From contig JABFXP010000884.1 in NCBI GenBank assembly GCA_013361685.1, forward strand, positions 1-34,600: a DNA stretch of 34,600 bases, written 5' to 3'. Each line of letters opens with the position of its first letter. Position 1 is the first letter of the stretch. Made by a program: the position numbers and the translations under genes. This document shows positions 7,966 to 17,181 of the stretch, piece after piece. Under the pieces are notes generated by a model. It was not told the origin of the DNA. It did not search any database and saw only the letters and a program-made list of their open reading frames with translations. This DNA is from Catenulispora sp. (lineage in GTDB: Bacteria; Actinomycetota; Actinomycetes; Streptomycetales; Catenulisporaceae).

Positions 7966-9597
7966 ATGAGCGTACGTTCCAGATCCGTGACAAGTGCGGT
8001 GGCTGTAGTGGCCGCCGGATTGCTCGTCCTGACCGCGTGGTTCGCGGCTGTCGCGCCGCGAGCCAAGGCGGCGGGAGCCGGGTTCGTCCAGCGGTGCGGG
8101 GTCCACTTCTGCGTGAACAGCCAGGTCCAGTACTTCGCCGGCGCGAACTCGTACGACCTGTTCACGTACGGGAGCGGCTCGGGGGACACCGAAACGCAGT
8201 ACATGGACAAAGCGGCGATCGACACACAGATGGCGAACATGGCCGCCGATGGTGTCAGCGTGCTGCGGACGTGGATGTTCTCGCACGAGTCCTGGCACGG
8301 CTTCGAACCATCGAAGGGGCAGATGAACGAGCAGGAGTGGTCGGAGTTCGACTACATCTTGTACTCCGCTTCGCGCCACGGTATCCGCGTGATACCGACC
8401 CTGGAGAACTACTGGTCGGCGTACGGCGGTATCGGCCAGCTGCTCAACTGGGAGGGTCTGTCCAGCGGCGACCCCGCCAACGGGCAGTTCTTCGACCCGT
8501 CGAAGTGCGCGAACTGTCTCGCCGACTACGAATACGAGGTCGACTACGCGCTCAACCGCGTGAACCACTACACCGGAGTCGCCTACAAGAACGACCCCAC
8601 GATCTTCGCCTGGGAGCTGATGAACGAGCCCCGGCACCAGAACCAGACTCCGGACGACAACACCACCGGTACGGTGTTCCGCCAGTGGGAGGACACCGTC
8701 GGCGCCCACATCAAGAGCATCGACGGCAACCACATGATCGACAACGGAATCGAGGGCCAGGGCTCGTCCTACGGCTACGGTTCCGACAACGGCGTGCCGT
8801 ACGTCTACGAGTGCCAGTCGCCGTACATCGACTTCTGCTCGGCCCACGTCTACCCGACCGAGTCCTGGGCGAACCTGTCGGCGGCGGCGACGCAGAGCCT
8901 GATCGCGAAGTACATCGCCGACGCGCACAACTCCGCGGGCAAGCCGATGTTCCTCGGCGAGTTCAACACCAGCAGCGCCACCAGATCGACGTACTGGCCG
9001 GCGATCTACAGCACGATCGAGGCCGGCAACGGTGACGCCGATGCCTTCTGGTGGTACGAGAACAGCGGCAAGGACGGGACGTACGGGGTACTGCACGGTG
9101 ATCCCGTGCTCGCCGCGTTCACCGCGCACTCGAACGCGGACAAGGCGAAGAGCGGAGGCGGCGGACCGTCGACGACACCGTCCACGACGCCTTCGACCAC
9201 GCCCTCCACGACTCCGACCACCGCTCCCTCGACGACTCCGACGACTTCCAGCACTCCCAGCACGACACCGCCGCCTGGTGCCTGTCGCGTCGTCTACCAG
9301 CTCAACGACTGGGGCACGACCTTCAACGGCAGCGTCACGATGTACAACACCGGCGCCACGGCGATCAACGGCTGGACCCTGAAGTTCGCCTTCCCGGGCC
9401 CGCAGACCATCACCAACGCCTGGAACGCCGTCACCACCCAGAGCGGCAAGCAGGTCACGGCGGTCAACCCGGCCTCCTACGACATCACCATCCCGGCCGG
9501 CGGCAGCCTGAACTTCGGTTTCAGCGCCACTTCGACCCCCGGCACGAACGGCGTCCCGGCGACGTTCACGCTCAACGGGATGACCTGTTCGCAGTAA
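7966..9597 (+). CDS. Secreted GH5 endo-beta-mannanase-like enzyme with Thr/Pro linker and CBM2
   Basis: FAGANSYDLFTYG, VLRTWMFSH, FAWELMNEPRHQNQ (acid/base), PMFLGEFNTSS (nucleophile), CBM2 CRVVYQLNDWGTTFNGSVTMYNTGATAINGWTLKFAFPG. RBS gggaggg. Confidence 0.85.
   Translation: MSVRSRSVTSAVAVVAAGLLVLTAWFAAVAPRAKAAGAGFVQRCGVHFCVNSQVQYFAGANSYDLFTYGSGSGDTETQYMDKAAIDTQMANMAADGVSVLRTWMFSHESWHGFEPSKGQMNEQEWSEFDYILYSASRHGIRVIPTLENYWSAYGGIGQLLNWEGLSSGDPANGQFFDPSKCANCLADYEYEVDYALNRVNHYTGVAYKNDPTIFAWELMNEPRHQNQTPDDNTTGTVFRQWEDTVGAHIKSIDGNHMIDNGIEGQGSSYGYGSDNGVPYVYECQSPYIDFCSAHVYPTESWANLSAAATQSLIAKYIADAHNSAGKPMFLGEFNTSSATRSTYWPAIYSTIEAGNGDADAFWWYENSGKDGTYGVLHGDPVLAAFTAHSNADKAKSGGGGPSTTPSTTPSTTPSTTPTTAPSTTPTTSSTPSTTPPPGACRVVYQLNDWGTTFNGSVTMYNTGATAINGWTLKFAFPGPQTITNAWNAVTTQSGKQVTAVNPASYDITIPAGGSLNFGFSATSTPGTNGVPATFTLNGMTCSQ
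9166..9285 (+). repeat. Low-complexity Thr/Pro/Ser linker repeat inside the mannanase-like gene
   Basis: Imperfect repeats encoding PSTTPSTTPSTTPSTTPTTAPSTTPTTSSTPSTTPPP. Confidence 0.8.
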
Positions 9598-9616
9598 GCC
9601 CGCCCAGAACGCAAAA

Positions 9617-9649
9617 GCTCGCCCCGGGCCGAAGCGGTCCGGGGCGAGC
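9617..9649. terminator. Bidirectional hairpin terminator between convergent genes
   Basis: GCTCGCCCCGG-gccgaagcggt-CCGGGGCGAGC, perfect 11-bp stem; AAAA on the left and TTT on the right. Confidence 0.75.
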
Positions 9650-9667
9650 GTGTTTCGTGGCGAGAAC

Positions 9668-12109
9668 TCAGCAGTGGAGCAGTTGGTTCGCGCTCCTCAA
9701 CACCGACGGGGACGCGAAAAGCTCCGGGTCCACATCCGCGGAAGTCGTGATCGTGAACACCGCTGTCCGACCCGGCAGCAGCGTGACGAGCATGGCGTCC
9801 ACGACCGCGTCCGGCGCGACTCGATCAGCGAGGACGGCGAGGTCGCGGACGACCGTTCCGGCGGTGACGGTGATCTGGTACCCGCCGGCGACCGCTTCTG
9901 TTTTCGCAGAGAGGTCGGCCGCGGGCAGCCGAGAGGCGATGTCCTCCACGTAGAACCAGAACGCCTCTTCTCCCCCACCCTCGGCGAACAGCAACTCGTC
10001 ACGGGGCTCGCCGGCCACGGCGACCTCGGAAGGCACCGGGAGTTCGACCGTCGACCGTGCCGCGACGTCCATACTCAGCACGGTCGAAGCCAGCACAGAG
10101 CCGTCGAAGGCCCGGCGCGTCGCCACGACCTCGCTCGTCCATGCTTCGTCACTGTCGTTCACCACCACCAGGGCCAGTCCCTCGGCACGCGGTTGGAAGG
10201 TCAGCAGACGGTCGGCGAAGCTTCGGCGCATGGCGTACCACAGGGGTTTGCGACGTCCGTCGCCGTCGACGGCGGCCCAGGACGTCACCGGCCACATGTC
10301 GTTGAGCTGCCAAAGCACTGTGCCGGTGCACAGGGGTCCGAGGGACCGGAAGTGCTCGACACCGTGGGACACCGCACGAGCCTGGTTGAGCGAGGTGGAC
10401 CAGTGCCAGTCCTCGAACGACTTCGGGCGCGGCAGGTGCGGGGCCAGGCCCCGGTCCAGTTTGCCGTTGCCGTCTTCGGCCTTCTGGTGCACCAGCATCG
10501 CCGGGGAATCGGGGCGGCGCGGTTCGTCGTGGATCGCCCGGGTCAGCGTCGCCCAGGTCGGCGGGCCCTGGAATCCGAACTCTGCGACGAAGCGCGGACG
10601 GTAGTCCCGGTAGGTGGTGTAGTCCTCGCGGTTCCACACCTCCCAGATGTGCATGGTGCCGTGGGCCTGGTCGTTCGGGTGCACGCCCGGAGTGAAGGAG
10701 TAGGGGCTGCCCGGGCTGTAGGGCCGCGTCGGGTCCAACTCGGCGACGACGGCCGGCAAGATCTCGGTGTAGTAGCCCCGGCCCCAGGTCCGGTCGCCGA
10801 TCAGCGGTTTCCAGTCCCAGTCCTCGTAGCCCCAGATGTTCTCGTTGCAGCCGTTCCACAGAATCAGGCTCGGATGCGGCGTCAGCCGCGTGACGGCCTC
10901 GCGCGCTTCGGCGATCACCTCGCTGCGCAACGGTTCCTCCTCGGCGTACCCGCCGCAGGCGAACAGGAAGTCCTGCCAGACCAGCAGCCCCAGTTCATCG
11001 CAGAGGTCGTAGAAGTCCTCGCTCTCATAGATGCCGCCGCCCCAGACCCGGATCAGATTGACGTTGGCGTCCCGGGCCTGGGTCAGCCGCTCGGCCAGGC
11101 GGTCGCGCGTGATCCGGGAGGGGAACGCGTCATCCGGGATCCAGTTCACACCCCGCGCGAAGACCGGTCGGCCGTTGACCGACAGCGTGAACGGCGTGCC
11201 GTCGGCGTCGGGCTCGACGTCCAGCGCGACGGTGCGGAACCCCACCCGGCCGGTCCAGCCGTCGAGCCGCTGCGCATCATCGGACAGCGTCACCGTCAGG
11301 TCATAGAGCGGCTGCTCTCCATAGCCGACCGGCCACCACAGGCGCACGTCCGGCACCCGCAGCCGCACCACGGCCGACGTCTCCCCCGCCGGAATCGTTA
11401 TCGGAAGCGAGATCCCCGCGAGCTCGGCCACGGCGATCAGCTCCGAGTCCGAGCCCGCAGCGCGCTGCACGTCGACATGTACCGTCAGCACCCCCTGGTC
11501 TCCGTCGACGTCGACCAGCGGCCGGACCGCGGCGATCCGTGCTCCGTGCCAGGCCTGGAGCTCCAAGGGCCGCCAGATCCCCGAGGTCGCCACGTCCGGT
11601 CCCCAGTCCCAGCCGTAGTTGCACGCCATCTTCCGGATCGCGTTGAACGGATGGGTGTTGACCTGCGGCAGCTCGCCGAGTTCGGCGCTGAACCGCTCGG
11701 CGGCCGGCACCGGCGCGGCGAAGGTGACGGCCACGGTGTTCCGGCCCGGCCGCACGACGCCGGCCACCGGTATCCGGTACGAGCGGTGCATGTTGCGGGT
11801 GGTCGCGACCACCCGGCCGTTGACCTCGATCTCGGCGACGGTGTCCAGGCCGTGCGCCACCAGGTCGAGTTCGCCGGTGGGCACGCCGTCGAGGTGGAAC
11901 TCCGCCTCGTAGCGCCAGTCGGTGCGCCCGATCCAGTACAGCAGGGCCTCGTTCGCGTCGAGGTACGGGTCCGGGATCAGCTCGGCGGCAAGCAGATCGA
12001 GGTGGACGCAGCCGGGCACGGTCGCCGGCACGGGACGCGCGGCGATGTGCGGTGGCGCGTCACCGCCGACGGCGCGAACGGTCCACCCGGCGGGCGTGGT
12101 GACGTGCAT
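9668..12109 (-). CDS. GH2 family beta-mannosidase
   Basis: Begins MHVTTPAGWTVRAVGG; PVFARGVNWIPDDAFPSRIT, LIRVWGGGIYESEDFYDLCDELGLLVWQDFLFACGGYA, LILWNGCNENIWGYEDWDW. The track's 967-aa version overlaps the permease out of frame and is rejected. Confidence 0.88.
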   Translation of the reverse strand: MHVTTPAGWTVRAVGGDAPPHIAARPVPATVPGCVHLDLLAAELIPDPYLDANEALLYWIGRTDWRYEAEFHLDGVPTGELDLVAHGLDTVAEIEVNGRVVATTRNMHRSYRIPVAGVVRPGRNTVAVTFAAPVPAAERFSAELGELPQVNTHPFNAIRKMACNYGWDWGPDVATSGIWRPLELQAWHGARIAAVRPLVDVDGDQGVLTVHVDVQRAAGSDSELIAVAELAGISLPITIPAGETSAVVRLRVPDVRLWWPVGYGEQPLYDLTVTLSDDAQRLDGWTGRVGFRTVALDVEPDADGTPFTLSVNGRPVFARGVNWIPDDAFPSRITRDRLAERLTQARDANVNLIRVWGGGIYESEDFYDLCDELGLLVWQDFLFACGGYAEEEPLRSEVIAEAREAVTRLTPHPSLILWNGCNENIWGYEDWDWKPLIGDRTWGRGYYTEILPAVVAELDPTRPYSPGSPYSFTPGVHPNDQAHGTMHIWEVWNREDYTTYRDYRPRFVAEFGFQGPPTWATLTRAIHDEPRRPDSPAMLVHQKAEDGNGKLDRGLAPHLPRPKSFEDWHWSTSLNQARAVSHGVEHFRSLGPLCTGTVLWQLNDMWPVTSWAAVDGDGRRKPLWYAMRRSFADRLLTFQPRAEGLALVVVNDSDEAWTSEVVATRRAFDGSVLASTVLSMDVAARSTVELPVPSEVAVAGEPRDELLFAEGGGEEAFWFYVEDIASRLPAADLSAKTEAVAGGYQITVTAGTVVRDLAVLADRVAPDAVVDAMLVTLLPGRTAVFTITTSADVDPELFASPSVLRSANQLLHC

Positions 12110-12159
12110 CAGAGCTCGAACCTTCCGTTGGTCTTTGGACGGCGGCCGACCCACGGGCG

Positions 12160-13068
12160 TCATTTCGTGGCGCCGGAGGTGAAGCCGTTGTAGATGAAGC
12201 GCTGGAGGAAGAGGAAGATCAGCAATGTGGGCACGATGACCAGGACCGCACCGGCCGAGATGTCCTCCCAGTGCGCACCGAACGGGCCCTTGAACCGGAA
12301 CAGCGACGTGGAGATCGTGCCCAGGTTCTCCGATGGCATGTAGAGGAACGGCGTGTAGAAGTCGTTGTAGACGGCGACACCCTTGACGATCACGACGGTC
12401 GCGATCGCGGGCCGCAGCAGCGGCAGGATCACCGTCCAGTAGATCCGCAGCGAAGAGGCGCCGTCGAGCCGGGCCGCCTCGTCCAGCGAGGTCGGGATGC
12501 CGCGGATGAACTGCAGGAAGATGTAGATCGCGATGATGTCGGTCCCCATGAACAGCGCGACCGGCGCCCACCGGGTGTCGAACAGTCCCAGATTGTTGAC
12601 CACCTGGAAGGTCGCGACCTGAGTGGTGACGCTGGGAACCAGGGTGGCGACCAGGAACATCGCCACCACCAGCTTCTTCAGCCGGAACTGGAAGCGGTCG
12701 ATGGCGTAGGCGGCCATCGAGCCGATCAGGACCGTTCCGGCCACGGAGAACACCAGGATGAAGGCGGTGTTGAACAACGCCTGGAGCATGTGCCCGTCGG
12801 AGAAGGCGGTTTCGAAGTTCCGGAGGTTGAACGGGTTGTGCGGCAGGGACAACGGATTGCCGGCCGCGACTTCCTTATCGTTCTTGAAGGCCGTGAGAAG
12901 GATCGCGGCGAGCGGCAGCAGCATCACCACGCTGGCGGCGATCAGCGAGGCGTACTTGCCGGTGCTCAACGCCAGGCCGAGGCGGCTGCGACGGCGTGGG
13001 CCGTGCGCGCCGACGCTGGTGTCACGCCGGGCGGCGGCGGGCCGGTCACGCTGTGTGGAAAGGCTCAT
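12160..13068 (-). CDS. Carbohydrate ABC transporter permease (MalG-like)
   Basis: TM segments and EAA motif (LDEAARLDGASSLRIYWTVILPLLRPAIATV). Start MSLST at 13068, ATGA overlap with upstream permease stop. Confidence 0.88.
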   Translation of the reverse strand: MSLSTQRDRPAAARRDTSVGAHGPRRRSRLGLALSTGKYASLIAASVVMLLPLAAILLTAFKNDKEVAAGNPLSLPHNPFNLRNFETAFSDGHMLQALFNTAFILVFSVAGTVLIGSMAAYAIDRFQFRLKKLVVAMFLVATLVPSVTTQVATFQVVNNLGLFDTRWAPVALFMGTDIIAIYIFLQFIRGIPTSLDEAARLDGASSLRIYWTVILPLLRPAIATVVIVKGVAVYNDFYTPFLYMPSENLGTISTSLFRFKGPFGAHWEDISAGAVLVIVPTLLIFLFLQRFIYNGFTSGATK

Positions 13069-14033
13069 ACCAGGTCGACCTTGTCGCTCGGGAGGAGGGC
13101 ACGCTGTATCCAGGTGATGATCAGAATCAGCACCAGCAGGACCACGGCTGAGGCCGAGGCGAGTCCGACCTTGTTGAAGTTGAAGGCGAGTTTGATGGTC
13201 TGGATCACGAAGGTCTTCGTGTCTCCCGCGCCGCCGGTCATGATGAACGGGATCTCGAAGACCGCCAGCGAACCGGAGATGGCCAGGATCAGGCTCAGGC
13301 CGAGGATCGGGCGGATGCCGGGCGCGATCAGGTGTCGGAACTGGTGCCAGCGGTTCGCGCCGTCCAGTTCGGCGGCCTCGTACAACTCGCCGGGGATGGA
13401 CTGGATCGCGCCGAGGAAGAGGACGAAGTTCAGGCCCATGTAGCGCCACACCGACACTGACGCGAGCGACCAGTTCGCCAGGTTCGGGTCGCCGAGCCAC
13501 AGGTGTCTGCTGTGCGAGCCGAAGGCCCGTACGACGTGGTCCAGGACTCCGTCAGGCTGGAAGAAGTAGAGGAAGACGAAGCCGATCGCGACGCCGTTGA
13601 TGAGGTAGGGGAAGAACAGAATCCCCTTGAACAGGTTGCGGAACCTCGTGTTGAAGCTGAGGATCGTCGCGAAGTAGAGCGCCAGCGCCATCTGTACCAG
13701 CGAGGCGGCCATGTAGTAGAGGCTGACGTAGAAGACGTGGAACAACTCAGGACGCTCAAACAGCTCCGTGTAGTTCTTCGTCCCGATCCACTGCTTGTCC
13801 GGGCTGAAGCCGTCCCAGTTGGTGAAGCTGTAGTAGATCAGGTTCACCACGGGGACGAAGGTGAAGGTGATCAGGAAGGCCAGCGGAACGGCCAGGAACA
13901 GCCACGGCGTCAACCGCGGCATCAGCAGGGCGGTCCATCGGCGACGGCGGTTTCCGGTGGGGTCCGTCAGGCGGGCCGGGCCGTACCGCGGCCGGCGATC
14001 CGCGGCCCAGGCGGCGCTGCGCTCATCGATCAT
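13065..14033 (-). CDS. Sugar ABC transporter permease (MalF-like)
   Basis: TM segments and EAA loop (YEAAELDGANRWHQFRHLIAPGIRPIL). Start MIDERSAAW at 14033. Confidence 0.88.
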   Translation of the reverse strand: MIDERSAAWAADRRPRYGPARLTDPTGNRRRRWTALLMPRLTPWLFLAVPLAFLITFTFVPVVNLIYYSFTNWDGFSPDKQWIGTKNYTELFERPELFHVFYVSLYYMAASLVQMALALYFATILSFNTRFRNLFKGILFFPYLINGVAIGFVFLYFFQPDGVLDHVVRAFGSHSRHLWLGDPNLANWSLASVSVWRYMGLNFVLFLGAIQSIPGELYEAAELDGANRWHQFRHLIAPGIRPILGLSLILAISGSLAVFEIPFIMTGGAGDTKTFVIQTIKLAFNFNKVGLASASAVVLLVLILIITWIQRALLPSDKVDLV

Positions 14034-14143
14034 GATCGTCCTCTTGTCCCGTCGGTTCTGCTGGGTGCTGTGCTGCGCGATGGTTCGCCACGGCGGTCGG
14101 TGCCGGCCGGCACCGACCGCCGTGTGCGCTGGAGGGAGACCGG

Positions 14144-15463
14144 TCAGGAGCCTGCGGTCTTCACCGCTTCGCTCCACTTCTTGTTCAGGTCGGCGAAGTC
14201 TGATTCCAGCGAGCCCGAGGCCGCCCCGCGGGCCAGGTCGACGATGTGCTGGCGGTAGTCGGGCTTGTTCAGGCCGATCTCGGCGGCGTTGTCGATGGCG
14301 TTGACCGTCGCGGTCTTCGTCTGCGACAGCTCCAGCAGCTGCACGCCGTTGTCGGCGTAGGGCTTGAGCGAGTCCGGCAGCGGAGCCGCCTTCAGGGTGG
14401 GCACGTCACCCTGGTCCTGGGCGTAGGTGGACTTGTCGGTGAACCAGTCCAGCCAGGCCCGCGCCGCTTCCTTGTGCGCCGAGTGGCTGCTGACGGCCTG
14501 GAGGTAGTCGGGGCCGTCGATCGAGCAGAACTTGCCGCCGGCCTGCACCGGGAACGGCATGAAGCCGATGTCGGACGCCTGGCCGCCGGCCTTGGTGGCG
14601 GCCGCCTGCATCTGCGACACCGCCCAGGAGCCGAGCCACATGGTGCCGACCTTGCCGGTGCCCAGCAGGGTCTTGGAGTTCTCCCAGTTGGTGGTGGTGG
14701 GGTCGGCCTCGGTCAGGCCCTGCTTCACCGTGTCGTACAGCAGCGTGTCGATCGTGTTCAGTTCGCCGCCGGCAGCCCACGGGGACGGGTTGGCCGCCAG
14801 GTCGTCCTGAGCGGCCTGGTCGCAGCTGACCGAGCCGAGCGCGTCCTGCCACTTCGTGATCGGCCAGCCGTCGTGATAGTTCGTGTAGTACGGCGTGGCC
14901 TGCGTCTTCGTCTTGATGGCCTGCAAGTCCCGCAGGAACTCCTCCGGGGTCTTGGGCCAGGCGGTGATTCCGGCCTGTGCCCAGACCTTCTTGTTGTAGA
15001 CGAAGCCGGTCGCGTTGCCGTTCTGGGCCAGCCCGTAGACCTCGCCGTTCACGGTGCCCTTGGACACGAACCGGTACTTGGCGTCCAGCGTGGAGGCGGC
15101 GCCCAGATCGGCGAAGAACTTCGGGTAGTCGCCCTGGCCCAGCGCGGTGGGGATGAGCAGGACGTCGCCGTAGTCCGAGGAGCTCATCCGGATCTTCACC
15201 TCGCCCTCGTAGTCCGTGATGCCCTCGAACTTCACGTGCACGTCCGGGTAGGTCTTGGCGAACTCGGCGGCGTACTTGGCCATGGTGCCGTCGTTCACCA
15301 GATCCGTACGGTTGGTCAGGACGGTGATGTCACCGCTGACCTTCGCCGGGTCCGCCGGAGCCGGGGCGCCCGCGGCGCCCGCGGCGGAGTGGCCGCCCGA
15401 ACAGCCGGCCGTGGCCAGGACCAGCCCGGCCGCCAGCGTGCCCGCCCATCGTTTGGTGTTCAT
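14144..15463 (-). CDS. Extracellular solute-binding lipoprotein (family 1) of a sugar ABC transporter
   Basis: MNTKRWAGTLAAGLVLATAGCSGG lipobox; DITVLTNRTDLVNDG...VKFEGITDYEGEVKIRMSSSDYGDVLLIP. Confidence 0.9.
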   Translation of the reverse strand: MNTKRWAGTLAAGLVLATAGCSGGHSAAGAAGAPAPADPAKVSGDITVLTNRTDLVNDGTMAKYAAEFAKTYPDVHVKFEGITDYEGEVKIRMSSSDYGDVLLIPTALGQGDYPKFFADLGAASTLDAKYRFVSKGTVNGEVYGLAQNGNATGFVYNKKVWAQAGITAWPKTPEEFLRDLQAIKTKTQATPYYTNYHDGWPITKWQDALGSVSCDQAAQDDLAANPSPWAAGGELNTIDTLLYDTVKQGLTEADPTTTNWENSKTLLGTGKVGTMWLGSWAVSQMQAAATKAGGQASDIGFMPFPVQAGGKFCSIDGPDYLQAVSSHSAHKEAARAWLDWFTDKSTYAQDQGDVPTLKAAPLPDSLKPYADNGVQLLELSQTKTATVNAIDNAAEIGLNKPDYRQHIVDLARGAASGSLESDFADLNKKWSEAVKTAGS

Positions 15464-15528
15464 CGTCGTTCTCTCCCGCCTCGGGGATGGACCTCACAGG
15501 GAAACGAAACGTGCCACCGACTCCGCGC

Positions 15529-15548
15529 TCAATTATCCGGTTAAGTTG
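15529..15548 (-). promoter_or_regulatory. LacI-type operator (site A) upstream of the SBP operon
   Basis: Minus strand CAACTTAACCGGATAATTGA, just downstream of the promoter at 15561-15589. Confidence 0.7.
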
Positions 15549-15560
15549 ATGGCTCTCGGT

Positions 15561-15589
15561 AGATTAGGGTCCGGCTCGGAGTCGGTCAA
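15561..15589 (-). promoter_or_regulatory. Promoter of the SBP-permease-mannosidase operon
   Basis: Minus strand TTGACC-N17-TAATCT. Confidence 0.65.
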
Positions 15590-15877
15590 TGGCTCCCCGA
15601 GGCGCCGATACGGTTTCGTTACGCCCCGGCAATCAGCACGATCGCCGCGTTGAGCCCTCGAACGCTGGCACTCGTCCCGGCGCCACCAGGAGGCCGATCA
15701 AGCGAAACGGCCGGCGAGGGCTGGTGCTCATCGAGCGGGAGCACTGAACAGGAGCAGTAAAACGCTGAACTTGTTCACGGAAGTGGGTCGTTCGACGGCC
15801 TCGGCATGTGGCCGCGCTGCACCAGAATTCGTCGACGGCCTGGAATCACACCCCTACAGCAGGGCCGCTTATCCGAT

Positions 15878-16927
15878 TCATTCACGGCTTCGTGCTGGGC
15901 TCGGCGTCGTGGCCGCCAGCCCGAGTGCGGCCGCCCCGAGCAGACCGGCTTCGGCGCCCAGCGTGCTGGCCCGGATGCGGACCCGCCGGATGAACTCCAG
16001 ACCGGCGATCGCGGCCAGCCCGGTCCGGATCGGCTCCAGCAGCAGGTCGGCGGCGCCGTTGACGACGCCGCCGCCGAGCACCACCTCGTCGAGTTCGACG
16101 AGCGCCGCCGCGCAGACGATGGCCGCGGCGACGGCTCGGGCACCTCGGTCGAAGGCGGCGCGCGCGACGGGGTTGCCGGCACGGGCGTGGGCGGCCAGTC
16201 CGGCGCCGTCCGCGCCGGCGACGCCCGCGCTGGAACCGGGCGTCCATCCCTGCTCGCGGGCCCAGCGGACCATGGACGGGCCGCTCGCGTAAACCTCGAC
16301 GCAGCCGCGGCCGCCGCACGGGCAGCGCGGGCCGTCGGGGTCGACGGTGAGGTGGCCGATGTGGCCGGCGCTGCCGGTCGGGCCGGTCTGGACGCGTCCG
16401 TCCAGGACGACGCCGCCGCCGACGCCGGTGGAGACCACCATGCCGAGCAGTGCGCGGACTTCGGCGCCGCCTTGCCAGTACTCCCCTAGCGCCATGCACT
16501 GGCCGTCGCCGGCGAGCGCGACCGGGACGCCGGGTACTGCCGTGCGGAGCAGTTCGACGATCGGGTAGGCGCGCCAGGCGGGGATGTTCACCGGGCTGAC
16601 GGTGCCCGCGGTCACGTCGAGGGGGCCTGCCGAGCCGATGCCCACGGCGGCGACGCGATGGGTGATGCGGTCGGTGGCGTCCAGGTCGGCGAGCGCGCCT
16701 AGCACGGCGTCGGCGACTAGGTCCGCGTCTCGGCCGCCGGGAGTGGGAACGGACGATCGGCGCAGGATCCGGCCGTCGTCCGCGACGAGCGCCGCTGCGA
16801 TCTTGGTCCCGCCGATGTCGACGGCCAGTACCGGCTGGTCGGCGGTGCGGTCGGCTCCGGCGTCGGCCCGGCTGTCGGCCGTGGAACGCCGGAAGGCAGT
16901 CGTACCAGGGGAAGCAGCCTGAGACAC
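15878..16927 (-). CDS. ROK family sugar kinase (no HTH)
   Basis: VLAVDIGGTKIAAALVADDGRIL phosphate-binding motif; CPCGGRGCVEVYASG ROK signature. GTG start. Confidence 0.85.
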   Translation of the reverse strand: MSQAASPGTTAFRRSTADSRADAGADRTADQPVLAVDIGGTKIAAALVADDGRILRRSSVPTPGGRDADLVADAVLGALADLDATDRITHRVAAVGIGSAGPLDVTAGTVSPVNIPAWRAYPIVELLRTAVPGVPVALAGDGQCMALGEYWQGGAEVRALLGMVVSTGVGGGVVLDGRVQTGPTGSAGHIGHLTVDPDGPRCPCGGRGCVEVYASGPSMVRWAREQGWTPGSSAGVAGADGAGLAAHARAGNPVARAAFDRGARAVAAAIVCAAALVELDEVVLGGGVVNGAADLLLEPIRTGLAAIAGLEFIRRVRIRASTLGAEAGLLGAAALGLAATTPSPARSRE

Positions 16928-16942
16928 GGCGCGCTCCTCATA

Positions 16943-16962
16943 TCACTGAACCGGATAAGTTG
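16943..16962 (-). promoter_or_regulatory. LacI-type operator (site B) upstream of the ROK kinase
   Basis: Plus strand TCACTGAACCGGATAAGTTG, adjacent to the -10 of the promoter at 16968-16996. Confidence 0.7.
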
Positions 16963-16967
16963 GGTCG

Positions 16968-16996
16968 ACCCTAGGCAGGCCCCCGAGCAGTGTCAA
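16968..16996 (-). promoter_or_regulatory. Promoter of the ROK kinase gene
   Basis: Minus strand TTGACA-N17-TAGGGT. Confidence 0.65.
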
Positions 16997-17124
16997 CCAG
17001 CGGCGTCCGACGTCCCGACCGGGCCCCGCCACCTGCGATAGGGTCGGGCTCAGACCTTGCCCGGCTCAGACGGGGACCGGGTATGGTGTCCCCATGCCTG
17101 CCGTGGTCCGCGTCGGTCGGGCTC

Positions 17125-17144
17125 CCGCTTAACCGGATGAGGTC
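17125..17144 (+). promoter_or_regulatory. LacI-type operator (site C), probably autoregulatory
   Basis: CCGCTTAACCGGATGAGGTC, about 40 bp upstream of the LacI GTG start. Confidence 0.65.
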
Positions 17145-17181
17145 AACCGCGGCACCAGTGAGTGAGTGGGGAGGACCGGCG

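Noticed and set aside
7945-9129. 394-aa minus-strand ORF
   Set aside because: Antisense shadow of the GH5/CBM2 gene.
9166-9285. Short tandem DNA repeats as a possible regulatory element
   Set aside because: Explained by a Thr/Pro-rich interdomain linker in the GH5/CBM2 protein.
9650-12193. 847-aa plus-strand ORF
   Set aside because: Antisense to the GH2 beta-mannosidase; no recognisable domain.
12110-12571. N-terminal extension of the beta-mannosidase ORF to 12571
   Set aside because: Overlaps the MalG-like permease in another frame; natural start is MHVTTPAGW at 12109.
13069-13500. N-terminal extension of the MalG-like ORF to 13500
   Set aside because: Runs out of frame through the MalF-like gene; ATGA overlap supports start at 13068.
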